Assembly (NCBI GenBank): GCA_013396755.1
Contig: VWZF01001679.1
Location: forward strand, 1,440,663 to 1,504,662
DNA from: Sclerurus mexicanus
Lineage: Eukaryota > Chordata > Aves > Passeriformes > Furnariidae
DNA length: 64,000 nucleotides
Direction: 5' to 3'
The notes below the pieces were generated by a model that saw only the letters and a list, made by a program, of their open reading frames with translations, made no database searches and had not been told where the DNA came from. Made by a program: the position numbers and the translations under genes. Below, piece by piece: positions 38,063-52,500 of the stretch (the stretch's first letter is position 1; each line of letters begins with the position of its first letter).

Positions 38063-41000
38063 CTAAACTTCCTTCTTCCACTGGTCCAGACTGAAAAATA
38101 CAGAATCTGAAGGACCTTCAACACACACTACCATCCTCTCCTGTGCACCAAGTAATTCCTTAAGTTATTTAAACCACTATTGCTGCTATTTTTTCAGAGG
38201 TGATCAGACTTCTCTGTTTGTCTGTCGTTTGACCCTGTGTGAACAGTGACCAGAGGATGGATGAATGGCGAAATTAATTTCCAACAGTCAGTCCCACTTT
38301 CCTGTAGTGTGGTGTTTCAACATATTGCAGTCTCTAGTCCTTCGGGGAAATAGTTTTAATAAAACAACACTGGCATTTCAGAAAGAAGTTCTTTCTTTGC
38401 CTTTGACATGTAAACATAATTTCCTCTTAAGAGGACACAGCAGACCTTCCTGCAATGAAACAATGAACAATGAAACGTGAACAGCTATGTTATCCTGACT
38501 TGTTTTAGTGTAGCATGTGCTTTTATTAGTTCTATAAAATGTTGCATAGAACCATCTTTGGGATGGTGCAGGAGATCAATACTGTTGGGTATGCTCATGT
38601 TTGCATGGCTATGCATCTGTATAACAAAGATGTTCCTCTGTGAAAGAAATTATCATAAGGAGGCTCTGTAAAAGCTGTCGTATACGGGATTATTATATTT
38701 TATTATTTTATTTTCTGGTATTTTATTATTTTTAAAAGCTGCAGCACTCATGAGAAACAGAGAGGACCATCCAGCTCTCCTGCCCAGCACATGCTGGGCC
38801 AGGTGACTTAGCTCATCCTGGACAAGTAGGCAGCTCTGTCTAATACCATCAAATCCTTTCCCTCCTTCTGATATTAAAATCTGGAATTAATCTACATCAC
38901 TGTAAATGTTTAAAATCTTTGAGTAGTCAAAATGGTCATTTCTAAAACATCTCAAGTACCGTACTAAACAGTAATTTCATTTGTTACTTAAACCTGTGTG
39001 TAAAATTAAAAAATGTGCTAAGCAAACCCTAAAATCTTTGAAACTTGGAAGAAAACATTTCTTTCTTCACCCAGCTGGCAGATCATTGCTGATTTGCAGT
39101 GCTTGTTGCAATGGTATGGATGGCTCTTGGCCACAAAGCGACCGGGATCTGTGCCTGAGCTTCAACCTTTGGAAAACATGCACTGAAACCCATAAAATTT
39201 CAAGGAGAAAACCACTATTAAAAAACCCCAAACCATGAGGCTGTGCCTTATGTGAGTGGCCAGGGCCCACAGTACTGTAGTTGCACCCGAGGTTAGGTAG
39301 TTTGCAAGCTAAAAAGCAGGGCACAGGTAAGGTCGAGCCAAGCCGCATCTACCCCGAGTTTTTGGGGCCTGACCCCAACCTTGGTCCAGGGACAGGACCA
39401 AACAGTGACACAGTGACCCATTTCAGGCTATACCTTGGCTTCTGCTCTGACTGAAGAGGACACAGGAGGATCTTGCTGCATGGTCACGGGAAACACGAAA
39501 TACAGAACAAATAAGTACCTATGGATGACTTTTGCTACAGCTGCAGGTGAGAGACTTTCCTACTTCTTTTCTCCTGGCCTCCAGTAACATACAGCATTTT
39601 CCTCACTGCTAACTCAATGCCCTCCCAAAGAAACTGTAATGGCAAGGCAACTTTCACTCTCTTATTAGTCGCTATACCCTAAGCAGCAGCCTGTGCTAAG
39701 GCACTAAACTATCGAGATCTAAGGGGGGGAAATTTAACAAATAGAAGCAGTTGATAATGCAACCACCTAAATTTCCTGCCTGGGTCTTGACAAAGCTGCA
39801 GATTGAGTCATGCTTCCTGACATATTAATAAAAAGGTTCAGTGCGTGGGAAAGGGGGAATGGGTGGTGTTTGTTCCTGCAGAGGAAAACCAGAGAAGCAC
39901 CTTGGAGTCCACAGAATTTCCCAAGCCTATTCTGTTTGCTTATTTAAGAGCTTTATTTATTTTTTTTTTAATAAAAGTGAGTTTACAGAGATAGGGAGAC
40001 AACAAAAGGCAGTGCCATTTCCTAGCTTGTTAGTGCTGGATAAAGTGCTGAACAAAATCATCCTTGTCCTTATAATTTTCCTTGTTTGATTGCTTACAAA
40101 TAAACCAGTTTAATAACAGCTCCAAGATACAAATGCCACATGGCCATATTGACAGGAGTGAGGGAAAAGAAAACACAATAATCATGTTAGCTTTATCCCT
40201 CAGATGAATTACCTAGATAAAATACACATTTACCTCATTCTAGACAGAAAAATGTAATTTACCAACCGGTGATTTAGGAAGGCATGTTGCTGTTAAAAGC
40301 CAGACCCAGCTGATCCCAACTAGCTGGAAGAGATGAGATCCAAGCCCCATGAAGGGCGGACCTCTCCTCCCCTCTGCAACAGCAGCCCACCGTGGCAAGG
40401 CTTGTGCCTGCTCCTCCTTCAGCTCCAGACAGGAGCAGCTTTAGGAAACAGTGCATCCATTTTAATCCCTTCTAAATATGTTTCCTTAGGACTCAGCACA
40501 CCTGTATTTAAGAAACTCCGCTGCTGGGGAGGTTTGATGCCTGTGGTTTCACTCTAACCCACGACACTTGAGCTGCAGCGGAGGTCACAGCTGGAAGGTG
40601 CAGCCTGGACTCTGCTGCCAGCGTCATGCCCACTGCTGCCTCAGCTGCCCCTCAGGACACCTCACCCTAAACACAAATTTGGGTCTGGTCAGAAGCCTGT
40701 CACAGGTAAAAACAAGTAAGATCTGTCTATTCTCTACAAACTGCAGTTTCCAGGCCATAGAAAACCACGGAACTAATATTATACCAGCTCAGTGGGGGGA
40801 AACTGATATACTCAACCCTAAGCTCAGCTCAGCTGAAATTGCAAAGAAACTAAAAGCTGCTGGAAAACAGTGCTGTTGAGAGCTGGTCCTGATCCTCACA
40901 GCAACTTCCCTCACATCACAGCCAAGCTCCTTTCAGTCTCCTCACCACTCATTGTCCAGTACTTGGCTTTGGGTATAACTTTTATACTAGGAAAATAATT

Positions 41001-44000
41001 CATAAAACTATATTTCAATGTCTCATGCCAAGATATTTTGGGAATAATCTGAGCAGGTGTTTGATTCAACCTCTTCTCCCCCACCAAGTCATGTCAGGTT
41101 TTATACTAAAAGAAATGGTAGATATGGTAACAGCTATAATATTTGATGAGGTGAACGTTTCTGAGTGGGTGCACCATCTCATCCTGCTGCCTCCGCCCCA
41201 CTGGAGGTGAGCAGAGCCAGGGAAGGGTGACATTTGCCCCGAGGCAGCCGTGACAGGGCTCGTGGCTGGCAGGGTACACAGCCCAAGCCAACAGCGAGGG
41301 CACAGCTAATTCAGAACAGCAGCTTGCTTTTATTAAAGGCTTTCGTTGCATAATTGATCTCAGTGTGAACCCTCGGGAAGCAGCAGGTGCAGGCAGTTCA
41401 AACCAGTGCTTTCAATAACCTCGGGTTAATGATAAATAGTCATGTATAGCTGATACAGGTGATCACACGGCTCTGCTTTATGCCTATGCAGAGGTCTGTC
41501 CTGGCTGCAGAGCCAGGCCCCCAGTCCTTGGGTGACCTTTTCTCCCTCCCTGACTCCCACAGGCAGAGACAGGATTTTTGGCTTGTAAACAGTCCCCAGC
41601 TCTGTCTGACCTGCTGGCAGAGGCAGCATCACCCCTGTCTCCTCCATAGGCAACCCTGCTTCTGTGTCCAGCTTGGAAGCAGAAGTCTGGACAACTTCCC
41701 CTATTGCTGTCCTGCAAAAATGCCATCTGCAGTTAGAAAGCCCCATCAAGGTAAGGCTTTATGGCCACACACGTCACCGATGAATCGAGCATGTCTTGGT
41801 CCTTGATATCCGATTACCTGGCATGAGGCAGACGTTCCCACTCTTGTGACTGCAAAAGGGGTCACTTGCCTTTGTGACACCCCAGTGGCTGCTGGGGGTC
41901 TCACAGCAGCCGTGGGAAAGCAGCTTCCATGGGGCCAGGGCTGCGTGCCTGCAGACCACAGTGCCTTCCACCACCTGCGGCTCTGCAAAAGCAAAGCCTG
42001 TGCTGCTTTTAGGAAGTAAAGGCAGCGAAAGTTCATACGGGAGCAGCTTGAGGCCAGCTGAGTGTCCCGTAAAGGTCACTAAGACAACAGGGCCCAGAAG
42101 AATCAAGGCTTTCCAAAACAAAATTCAGACTCCTTCCTTCAAGTGCATAAACATATTTTTAGGATACCCCACTTAGGGAAGTCCCCATATGCATATCCAG
42201 TTAGCAGACTCAAAAAGGCAATTCAAGCTAAGCTGGTTTTATTGTGCTGAGAAGCTTTGAACATCAGCATGAACAGCTGGGAAAATACTAATTTCTGCTC
42301 TTTGTTTCATCTGCTGTATCTGTGCAGCCTCCTGACTTGCTGCAGCAGGAGGGAAACTGGAAGGCTGCAGTGGAGATGGGACATCCATGGGCAGGGATCT
42401 CCTCAAGCAACTAATTACCTGTTTGGGCAGAAAACTGGCATTTCCCATCTCTCATTCAGCAGAATGTGTTTTCTAATTACAAATTAAACACTAATTGTGA
42501 ATTGTGTTTTCTTGCCACTAAAGATATCAATGCAAATGCTTTCATCAATATTTATTTTTAAATAGATCAATTTAGGACTTAATTATTGCTTGAATTTGCA
42601 TTAAAAAATGATGTCTATTCCAGGTTGCTGCAACACACTAGTGTTAAGGTGATAATTTTTTTATAAGCTATTGAGAAAACACCCCAAGTATATTAGCACT
42701 AGGCTGGAGAAAGTGCTGCCTTTGATCATGTTTCTCTTCATTATGAATGCCAAAACAGACCCCTTTTCTGTGTGAAGAAATGTACATTCACTCTACGCCA
42801 TTCCACTAAGGAATTCCAGATCTTTCCTGTATCATATCAGGTATTTTGCTGTAGCTGATTAATTGCAGCTTTGCTAGCTATAGCAAATGAGAACAGCAAT
42901 TGCAGATCACAGACCTTTAACAAACACAGCTGCTTGATTTTGCAGAACATCTGGAGCGCATCCACTTGCTGCCACCAATCTCAAACTCCTACTGATTTGT
43001 GACCTCCTCCAATTTCTCTAAAACCAGTGTGGAGTCAAAATACAATTTGCCTTGATTTGAACTGAACATGCAAATGTAAAAAGCTGCACATGCAACATCT
43101 ATCTAAAAAGAGTTAAAATTCAGCACAGGAAAGGTCAATTGTAGCCAAAACACCCATCCATGCTTCTGATTCTTGATTAGAAAAACCCAAGTCATGGCAC
43201 ATAAAGGTCATTCCATCTCTTTCATTATCTTTTACTTTCTCACAAGAAGCCCTCTTTTATGATATTTGACCTGTTGGACTTTTACCCACACATTAGCAAA
43301 GGTTTTTAATCATAAATCAGCAACTTTTGTTCTTTTCCCTCCAACTTGAAAAAGTGTCTATGTGTTTCCAGCCCAAACTTTTGACCCACCTTTATTTGCT
43401 TGCACCTCGGATCTGTTCTACAGTCCACAATTCCCCCAGTTCCTTTAGCTACCTGTAGTATCAGATACTTTCTCCCAACAGCTTGCACTTACTGCTTGAT
43501 GCATGGCATTTAATTCAAGCAGTATTGGCAGGAAGCAACATTAGGTAGGCAGAACTCCAAATATCACTCCGCTATTTGTGGAATGCAGTGCTGGGACCCA
43601 GTCCTGCCACCAGCCCAACACCAAGTACCGTAAGATAGAGATTAAATTCATGAGTGTGTTTCTAAAAGGAAGAGGATTATTTACATGAGTGCTTGCACGT
43701 GGATGCCTGTTAGAAGAATGCAGGTAATTTGGGGAGCTTTTATTCATCTGTCACAGTTGCTCATTTGCTGACATCTGTCTGCCTGTTCCCAAGTCAAGGC
43801 TTTCTAAATTCAAGCTGCAGGGCAGGAGGGTAACATACAGATGAAAGCAAATTGAATTCTGATGAATTCTTTGTATTATTCTTACAGCTTCGTGGCTAAA
43901 TATCTAGAAACATCTTCATGTCGAATTTTATAAACAGGCTGCAGTCAGTCAGCAAAGAAATCCATTCTCTCTGGTAACACAGTATGTTTCTCATATATAC

Positions 44001-45251
44001 AGATGAGAAATTAGCAAATTAATTACTGTGCAAGTCTGATTTCCCCAGTTAACATTACCTGCAATCAAGCAATAAAGTCACTTCCACAGGGTCTTAGTAT
44101 ACATATGGCTGACCTAGCACAGCAAATAAAGCAGAGATCAGATATCAGCAAACCAAGGTGGCTAACGAGTTTATTGCCACAGGAGGGCTTGAGAGTAGGC
44201 ACACGAAGCCCTCTTTCGCAGAAACCTAAATCTGTCTCCAAGTGCATCTGCCTAATTGAATATGTACCAAGATGAACAGGACCTGAAAGAAACAAGCTTT
44301 TTTCTGGGCTGCAAAATATCAGGGAAAGAGCAGTCATGCTCTTGCTACCTCTCCCTGCAGCCTCCTCTGCCCCAGCAGCTCCCACCCTCCCCTGCAGTCT
44401 GTCTGCCAGATGCTGTCCCCGAGCCTGCTGCTGGCCATCCCAGAGGGGACATCTCCTCTCATCCCTTCCAGAAAGGTGGCATAATGCACCCTGCCCCTCT
44501 GACCATAGCATAGAAACAGGACAAATGGGGAGGGAGCAAGCAAATAATGTGGTTATCCCCATCAACCTTCTTTCTCATTTTTTGTAATATTCACTCTCTC
44601 AAACTGTACCCTTGATACCTGGAGCAGTTTTAATCCTGGGAGGAAGGAAATGAAAAAGGACTTCCCTTCAGCCACACAATAACCCATTCTGATCTCAAGG
44701 CAGTGAGATACAGCAGCTGGGAGACAGAGATTCCTATTTTCTGCTAGTTATGACAACCATTTATTTCTGGTGCTAGGCGTGGAATGATAGGCTCAGCATT
44801 TGTAAAATATTTTCAAAATTCCCAAATTTATATTCTGGTCTCTGAATGGGGGGCGGTTTAACTGCCCAGTAGCATGACAGTCCTGTAAGAAGAGACTCAG
44901 CACTTGGAACACTCTCCCACCATTTAAGCAAGGCTACCAGAAGTGTCTCGTTCACTCTAAAGCCATCTGTTCAGCAAGGCAATCTCCTTCCAGTAAGGCA
45001 ACACCATGAGAAGCTGCTTATGAAAATGGCATCCTCGCATCACCTTTGACCTGTGGCTGTGGCCCACACTTCACAGATCTATACAGGTGATCAGAGGCAA
45101 GAAGTGTATCTCACCCTTCAACCTGAAATTTGACATTTATCTTCAGAGAGACTCCAGCACGTGGTCTTGTGTGTTCTTGCACTGCATCTGTGCAGCAAAG
45201 TACAGCGAGTGTGACAGAGGGCAGGGACACAACTTAGAATAAATGCTCTCT
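38063..45251. other. Intergenic DNA between CR1 and the GOLGA5 3' end
   Basis: About 7 kb without a supportable gene. AT-rich low-complexity DNA lies at about 38690-38735. GC-richer segments at 40290-40450 and 41160-42100 give open frames in several registers without domains. An AT-rich, TAATTA-bearing block at 42455-42620 resembles conserved regulatory DNA in texture only. Confidence 0.5.
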
Positions 45252-45257
45252 TTTATT
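45252..45257 (-). terminator. Distal candidate polyadenylation signal of GOLGA5
   Basis: AATAAA on the minus strand about 1.25 kb beyond the stop codon, followed on that strand by a GT-rich GTTGTGTCCC segment. Use cannot be decided from sequence. Confidence 0.35.
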
Positions 45258-46102
45258 ACTCAGTTCCTCAAAACAGTTTTTTCTGCAAGATCTGGATCAG
45301 AGCAGCAATACAGTCATTTGTCTACTGTAACATTTCCATGGGAGCCGCACGACTTCATGGACAGGACCGAATGCTGAGCGTGTTCGAGTCACGTGAAAAC
45401 TGAACCATATCCTTAAGAGCAAGAGTGACAAGTTGCTTGTAGTCATCTTTTCACTACTCAGCTGGGAGCATCACACAAGAAAACAAAAAAAGTCTGTATG
45501 ATTGTCTATTAATAATTCATAATTGTAGAATAGCACAGTCCAACAACAGAACTACCACAGTTGGTTTCGTATTTTGGGTTTCACGAGAAATATTTGGTAA
45601 GGTTGGTTTATTAGTATATTTGCTGAGTGTTTAGACATGAGAAATTCTTAATGTTTTGATAGAATTCATATAGAAACAGTTTATTAAGTACCCAAAGCTT
45701 TAGAAAATAAATGTTTCAATAAGATCTGATTAAGACATGTACTAATGAAAGAGGTATAAGAAAATGCAGTTAAAATATACAAATTTCAAGTGCAAAAAGA
45801 AACACCATTATTTCTCAGGAGTTTAAACCCTTCTCCGAACAATCGCTCTCTTTCTCTAAATAAAGCTAAAATACCAGCCTCTAAACAGGCAGCCCCACTA
45901 CTCAAGTGGTAGGAAAGATATATCTATTGCACTAGAAGTACAAAGCTAAGAAGAATGCATTATGTTTTATTCTTAAACTTATTTACAAAAATATATTGCA
46001 CCAATCCATTGTCCTCTTTCCAGTTTAACATATTAAAGAAAGGCCTATTATTTACAAAGGTAAAAACAGAAGTGCAAAAGCAGACTGAAAGAAACCAGAA
46101 AG

Positions 46103-46131
46103 TTTATTTGAATTGCTAAGTACAGTTTATT
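46103..46131 (-). terminator. Paired candidate polyadenylation signals of GOLGA5
   Basis: Two AATAAA hexamers on the minus strand (46126-46131 and 46103-46108), about 370-400 nt after the stop codon. A further one lies at 46289-46294, about 210 nt after the stop. Any of these could end the message; transcript data would decide. Confidence 0.45.
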
Positions 46132-46501
46132 ACCTGACCATAGCCCACATCCAATATGACCTGAAATAATTTGTACCAGACGTACCTGTAATTTCAGAAA
46201 CCCTTGCATTTCTCTGTAGGAGAACACCTTATCTTTCACTCTAACCACCAGAAGGTCTACATCAAATGTAAAGGCTTAATTTAATAGCTTTATTTCTCCA
46301 GGGAAGTGATGCTTTTTTAGGTAAATTGAAAAAGCTACATAGAACTACGTATGTCTTTGAAAAGTAGTGATAAATCAGGCATGATGGTTTTCATCCTTCC
46401 TTAATACCATGAGGAAGGGTGTGCTGATATTTCAGGACTGATTATTCTAAAGACATTGCCAGTCCAAATCACATTAGCACAGCATATGGTCCTGTCTCAG
46501 T

Positions 46502-46582
46502 CTACCTGCCACTGGGACTGTCATGATGCATTTCTGGGGTGTAGGTAAGGAGAACAATCATAACCCAGAGATGAAGCAACGC
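46502..46582 (-). CDS. GOLGA5: GOLGA5 coding exon 12, residues 711-736 and stop
   Basis: Acceptor CTTTTCTTTTCCCAG; codes ALLHLWVMIVLLTYTPEMHH then DSPSGR and TAG. It completes the transmembrane anchor (to about residue 722) and a short lumenal tail whose last four residues differ from mammals. Confidence 0.95.
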   Translation of the reverse strand, partial: ALLHLWVMIVLLTYTPEMHHDSPSGR

Positions 46583-49500
46583 CTGGGAAAAGAAAAGAAA
46601 AGAAATAAACTTATCACTGACAATCATTGTTCACAGCACAGCAGTAAATATGAGAGCTCTCAGTGAGACCTAATAAAATCTGTTTCATAGAAATATTTTG
46701 ATTAAAATATCTTTCCCATTAATCAGATACTCCTAAAAACCATAATTTGCATTTGAAACAGATTCTGAAGAGGGCATTTGCAGAAAGCTAAAGACTTTGC
46801 ATAAGCAGCAAAAATAAGGCAGCCTGTTTTCCTACAGATTTGTGTCCTCTGGTTTCTCTTTTTCTCCATGCCCCAGTGACTCCAGCTGTTCTCTCCAACA
46901 CCCAGTCCCCAGCCAGCACATTATGTGATCTGCCTTCAGTCACTGGTAAGCCACTACTCCTGTGCCAACTGGCTGACACCAGACTGCATGAAACAGCTGG
47001 GTTCTGCTCTCCTTCTCCTCACCACAGACACTGATTTGTGGCATTTTTATGAACTCTGTAGGAAGGTTAATTCTCATTCAAATTTGGCTGAAACTATCCA
47101 ATTAGAATTGAAGAAGCTGCTAGGACTGCAACAAGGAATACTTAAGCCACATTTATTTAAAAAAAATTCAGGTTACAGTAGTCATAGTCAAGGTTTGAGC
47201 TGAAAAAGGGTAACTGCCACTGACTGCCCAATATAGAGTGATCATTGAGTTTCCCTTCAGACTGCAGCTTAGGCAGTAGAAGTCTTCACTGTTTGGGTAC
47301 AAAGCATTTTATTCATATATTGATAAGTTTAAGTAATGAATCGGAAGAAACAGAGGTTAGGGATTAGACAGTCTGTTCCTTCCAGTACTTAAAAGGGTAG
47401 AAGACGTAATTGCAGGGTGAAATTGTAGTTTCCTTTATTTATGTGTCTGTCTCCTTTACATCCTGAAATAGTGACAGCTGTTCTCAGAACCTCTGGTCAG
47501 TAACTCATCATGCCTTCTCAAGCAACGTGGGTTTTTTATCATGTCCAAGACTCAACGGCTCAACCAGGGGAGTATTTCGAAGCAGGGCAGGCTGCACCTT
47601 CTACAGTTCGTGCAGCTGACAGGCACCTGCCCTCCCGCGGAGAGGAGAGGCATTGCACTGCTATCAGTTGCCAGCCTGACAATTCCCCCTGGTGAGGGTG
47701 AGCAACTTTTTACTATTTGTTTAAGTCTACCAAGAAAAACGTTTCTTGCTACTTTTTCAGCTACTAAAGAAAAGTTATCATTAGACATTGAAAAAAACCC
47801 ATGAAGAGTCAAATATTAAAAAAGCTCTAACAGATGTCATTTTCCTAAATGCAGTGTGTGCAGCCATGGTGGGTTAACCTTGACAACTGGTTACTATTAT
47901 TCTGTATTTTACTAGTAGAAATCTACTTTGCAGTCCTTTAAATGACAGTTACGTAAGTGTCCTTAAGACTCCTATATGAAGAATTCCTGGGGAAAACCCA
48001 AAAACTGCAAAGCAACATGACTCCAAACTGCTGTTATGTAAGGCCATTTTACAGAAAACCACATTGAATTGTTAATTATATAGCCTTTTGAACACCAGTC
48101 TCGCCATTTAAGACATATTATATAAACTGGCTACAGAAATTTGTGTTAAAGAAGCTGACTCACCATGTAAATGATTACAAAGACTCTTGCTATGGGATAC
48201 CGCCTTAGGAAGATTCCAAGCCGAATGCTACACGGGTACAAGAGAAAACAAAACACACAAGTTAACACTGAGCAATAAACTCCTGTTCCTCTCATCCCAG
48301 TCATCACAAACATCAGCTGGTGTTAAACACACAGCCTTGCTTCTGTCTTGAATTTTACTTCATGTACTCAAAGCATTAAGTGAGAAAATTGAGACCACAA
48401 GACATATTCTCCTAGTTTTTTTCTCTTACGTGCTAGGCTCAGAGTTTTTGAAAAAGAATTAAGACTCGAGAGGTGTACAGGTATTCTAAAACTCCCAAAT
48501 ATGCTCTATATTTGTCAAATTTCATTACCTGAAGAGCTGTCATGAATCTTTCAAAAATATTTAAGCAACTAAAACTTTGGATTCCTTTGAAAAACACGAT
48601 ACATCACTACTATTCTTATAGTTTATTAGAGAAAAAGTACCTGGGTTTTGCAAGGTTACTGCTACAGTGCTTCAAAGTAACTGTACTCAATATGTGCCCT
48701 GCTCATTGCTCAGCAATCTCAAGTAAAAACAAACCATGCATGGAAGGGAGTGCGATACTCTCAAATGAAGTTCAGTATTGAAACATTACATATAATGGGT
48801 CCAAATAATAGAAATCTTGATATCCTTCACAATGAAATTCAAGTACCATGGAAGCACAAAAGACTTTCTATTGAGGTATTTTGCTTTCAAAGGCTTAAGA
48901 AGTATTTTGTTTTCTATAGGTATTTGGTTCAAGTTTTGTAAGCAGACCTATACTGCGATTACTGGCCATTAACCTAACTGCTCAGAAAAGGGATCAAAGC
49001 AAGCCTTTCACTGGATCCAGAGTGATTTTAAGTTCCTAATTCCTCAAACAGATTATCTTTCAAGGTAAACCGCTACACTGAGTCAGAACCCAGAATCTTG
49101 TCAGCATGCTTGAGCAGGACTAGAAGAGTACAGATGATACTCCCCCACTAACACACACTTATGGTGTTTATCACAAACACAACCAAAATTTCTGAAAGTA
49201 AAAAAACATAGAAGATGGTAAGGAAAGAGATTAGATTTTTTGGTACATAGTTTAGTGATCTTCTTGTATCAAAATCTATCAGAGTGCTGTTTAAACAATT
49301 GACTATAATTTGCAAAAGCGAAAGAACATTAATATCATAGAAAAGCTCAAGTGAAGTAGGTCAATATTTAGTAATTTATACCATACTTTAGCTGCATTAT
49401 TTTTAACTTCTACCTTCATAAAAGCAACACAAAACAAAGTGCACCACTTGAAAGCTGCAAAAGCATTACAGCAGCTACAAAGTATGGTCCCCCAGGACAC

Positions 49501-52500
49501 TCTTACCTAAACTGGTCTATGGTGCTGGCAGCTTTGCGGACTCGCCCGTACATTCCTGCCATGCCAGTATCCATGTCACTGAACAGGGCAGGAACATTCC
49601 GCATACGGGCACCTGTTTGAAGGGAAAACAGCAAAAAGTCCCATTAGCCAAGTTGTTGCTTAAGTAAAACAAATCGACAGTGTATAACAAAGATATATGA
49701 AAATAATATAGAGTGATTAATCCAATTGTACTGTCATCTTGCTGGGGGCAGAGGAGTATGTTTTGAGAACAGAGTTCTCAATAAACTTACAATCAAGTCA
49801 AATGTTTTTTCAACTTAGTATGTTTCTCAAATTTATCTTAGTTTACTAGATTGGTATCTTGATGTTCAATTCTATCACGTCATAACTATTATTATGTGTA
49901 TAAAATGATGGGTTTGATACTGTCAGTTTCTCAAATGTTTTTACTTCTCATACAGTAAAACTTTGATTAGCATTTCTGACACTAACTCGCATATTCAAAA
50001 ATTTTTTATTTGTATTTTTACTACATATCAATTTTATTCAAAAACAAAGATTCTTCACTATCATTATCTTTGTGCAATTAAACTTAAGCTTTCTGAAGTT
50101 ACTTATAAACAAAAGGAAACATATTTCAAATCTGCTTTCATAAGCAGAGAAACAAAAGCCTGGAGTGTCATTTTATAGCTCTTAGTAATTGCTCGGTGCT
50201 TTTACAGTTACTGAAAATATACACAAAATGACAAACTTTGAAAAGTAACATCTTAACACCATGGATCAACTGCTGAGGTTCTCCGAGAGATACAGGACAG
50301 ACAAACCAACATCAACAGAACCACTGTATTTTAAGCTGCTTTTCAAGAAAAACAGAAAGCAAGGAAAGTAATTTCAACAAGATTTCCAATCAATTCTCAA
50401 AAGGAAGCATCCCATTCTTGCTCCTCTCCAAACCCCTTTTTACATGAGAATACTGAGATCCTGCTTCAGATCAGCTTAAGCCCCAAGAGACAGGTTTATT
50501 TGCAGCTGTGACAGGATTGCTCCAACAGTGACATAGCACTGAGAATTAAAGACTAAATTGGTTTTATTAAATTTACTTAAAGTCATTTAGACACAAAAAG
50601 GAGCTTCTTGTCAACTATTTTTATAACACTGGCTGCTGTAGACACAGTCTCTAGCATAAATGGTCTATTTTCAGCAGTTTTCCTTACAAACTCAAGACTT
50701 TCAGGGAAAGGCATTAGGAAATACAAAAGCCTGAACTGCAGAAAAGACAAGAAGAGTATTATATTTCTTTACCTTCAGCACCATCAATTCCTGCCATATT
50801 AATGGAAGGTCCATTAGCACTAGTGCCTTGGATAGCCTTCAGCTGTTGCTCAAGCCGTTCCAGTTGATACACAAGTGAGTTTTTCTCTGTGCTCAGGCTC
50901 TCTAACATGGTTTGCTTCTGAATGAGCGTTTCTGTCAGCTGATGAAGCCGATTTTCTAATTCTGTCTGACTACTACTGCTTAGAGTCTTGTTTGTGAGCT
51001 AAAAACCAAAGCAAAGGAAAAAAAAAAAAATCAGACTGAGTCTGACCAACTGACAAATTAAATTACAAAACTCCACAATGATCTGAGTCTTCAAGAACCA
51101 AGTTACTTCACGGCAGAATTTCTTCAGGATAATACTATCAAAACTATCAGCAGTGAGCACAATAAAGAGGAAACTTAGTTTCAAGAGTTGTTAAAACAGG
51201 ATTTTACATGACACAAGAAAGTCTATGCAAAAACATATTCCTCTGTTTTCCACCTCTAATCATATGAACGTTTATGTAAAATCCTAGGTTTGATCACAAA
51301 ATCAACGCTACGCCTCAGAGATGATTTTAAACGGCAATAGCAAGCTAACCCACTCTGGCTACCATATGTGCAACTTCACAAGTGAATAGGTAAAATATTT
51401 ACAAGCAAGGAAGGAAAAACTCTGTAAAAACGTGGAAAATCTGATGCCATTTTACAGAAAAACTTGAATGAAATGGTGAAAATGCAGGATCCATTGCAGA
51501 AGAATTGGGGAGCACTGAAGCAGAAAACATGACTGTTCTAGCAAATAGAATCTCCAAGGACAGTAAGTGCATCGTGCCTTTGACACGGATCATGTAATTC
51601 AATTTGCAGAAAGTATTTCAAGCAAATGGAAATCACCAGATCTGCCATATGTACAATAGCTCATCTACTCAGTAGTCTTGAACCTCAGCCACTTTGTGGT
51701 ATCATATACCACAAAGATATAGCTTCAGTAATGAAAAACAGAATCATCAGGAATGACAGGTATCCAAAATACAAACTAGATGTATGCAACATGGCAGGTG
51801 CAGGTAGTCCTGAAGAAAAAGCTGCCAACATGCTCAGGAAATCTGTATCACAGCATGATGATTTTCAAATCTTCTGACACTGTAACTGCACAGCTGACCA
51901 TAGCTGACTCCAGTCCAGACTATCAATTTCTCTACATACAGACTACTTTTCATCATGCTAAGGTAAGTTGCACAAAATGAGCCCTATGCCCTCGTGCTGC
52001 CCAAAGAGACTGAAGAGACTGTGGAGGCTGACAAGCATCAGAAGGTGCCAAAAGGGATTAGACTGATTCAAGGAAAATAGGTCCATCACCATACTGGTGG
52101 CAGGGCTTAGTAGAGACTCACAACACTAACGTCCCTCATTGAGCTGCTGACGGTGAGTAGGTACAAGGGAGTGAAGGAAGTGGCCAAAACATGCTGGTCC
52201 CCACTGCTGCTGTTCAAGATGCAGCCGTGGGCTAGATGGATCACTGAGTCTGTGGGACATAACTTAGGTTCTTATGCCCAGTTACAAGCATCTTAGCAGA
52301 AACCATAATGACCTAATCAAACTCCAATGACTTCTTTTAGTTTTCATAGAGAAGAGTGTTGATCCAACATCATCCCATCAGGTCTAGGTGGGACAGAGGT
52401 TAATTCCTCCCCCCCCTTAATATGAAAGCATATACAACTCCAAATCAGGCTGTTTACTCTACATCGTTCCCTTCTTATACTCCCTACTCTCAAAACTCTA

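Larger units (their letters stand above)
45252..46501 (-). other. GOLGA5: GOLGA5 3' untranslated region (extent uncertain)
   Basis: AT-rich sequence directly after the TAG stop on the minus strand, with candidate polyadenylation hexamers at 46289, 46126, 46103 and 45252. The left limit assumes the most distal signal. Confidence 0.4.
46583..50772 (-). other. GOLGA5 introns around exons 10 and 11 (1.58, 1.28 and 1.16 kb)
   Basis: Introns 46583-48163, 48228-49506 and 49613-50772, all GT-AG. They are AT-rich with no recognisable repeat or RNA gene. Open frames inside (for example 47552-47812) lack motifs. Confidence 0.7.

Noticed and set aside
41746..42121. Overlapping open frames of about 100-115 codons
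   Set aside because: Open in several registers on both strands with no protein family resemblance.
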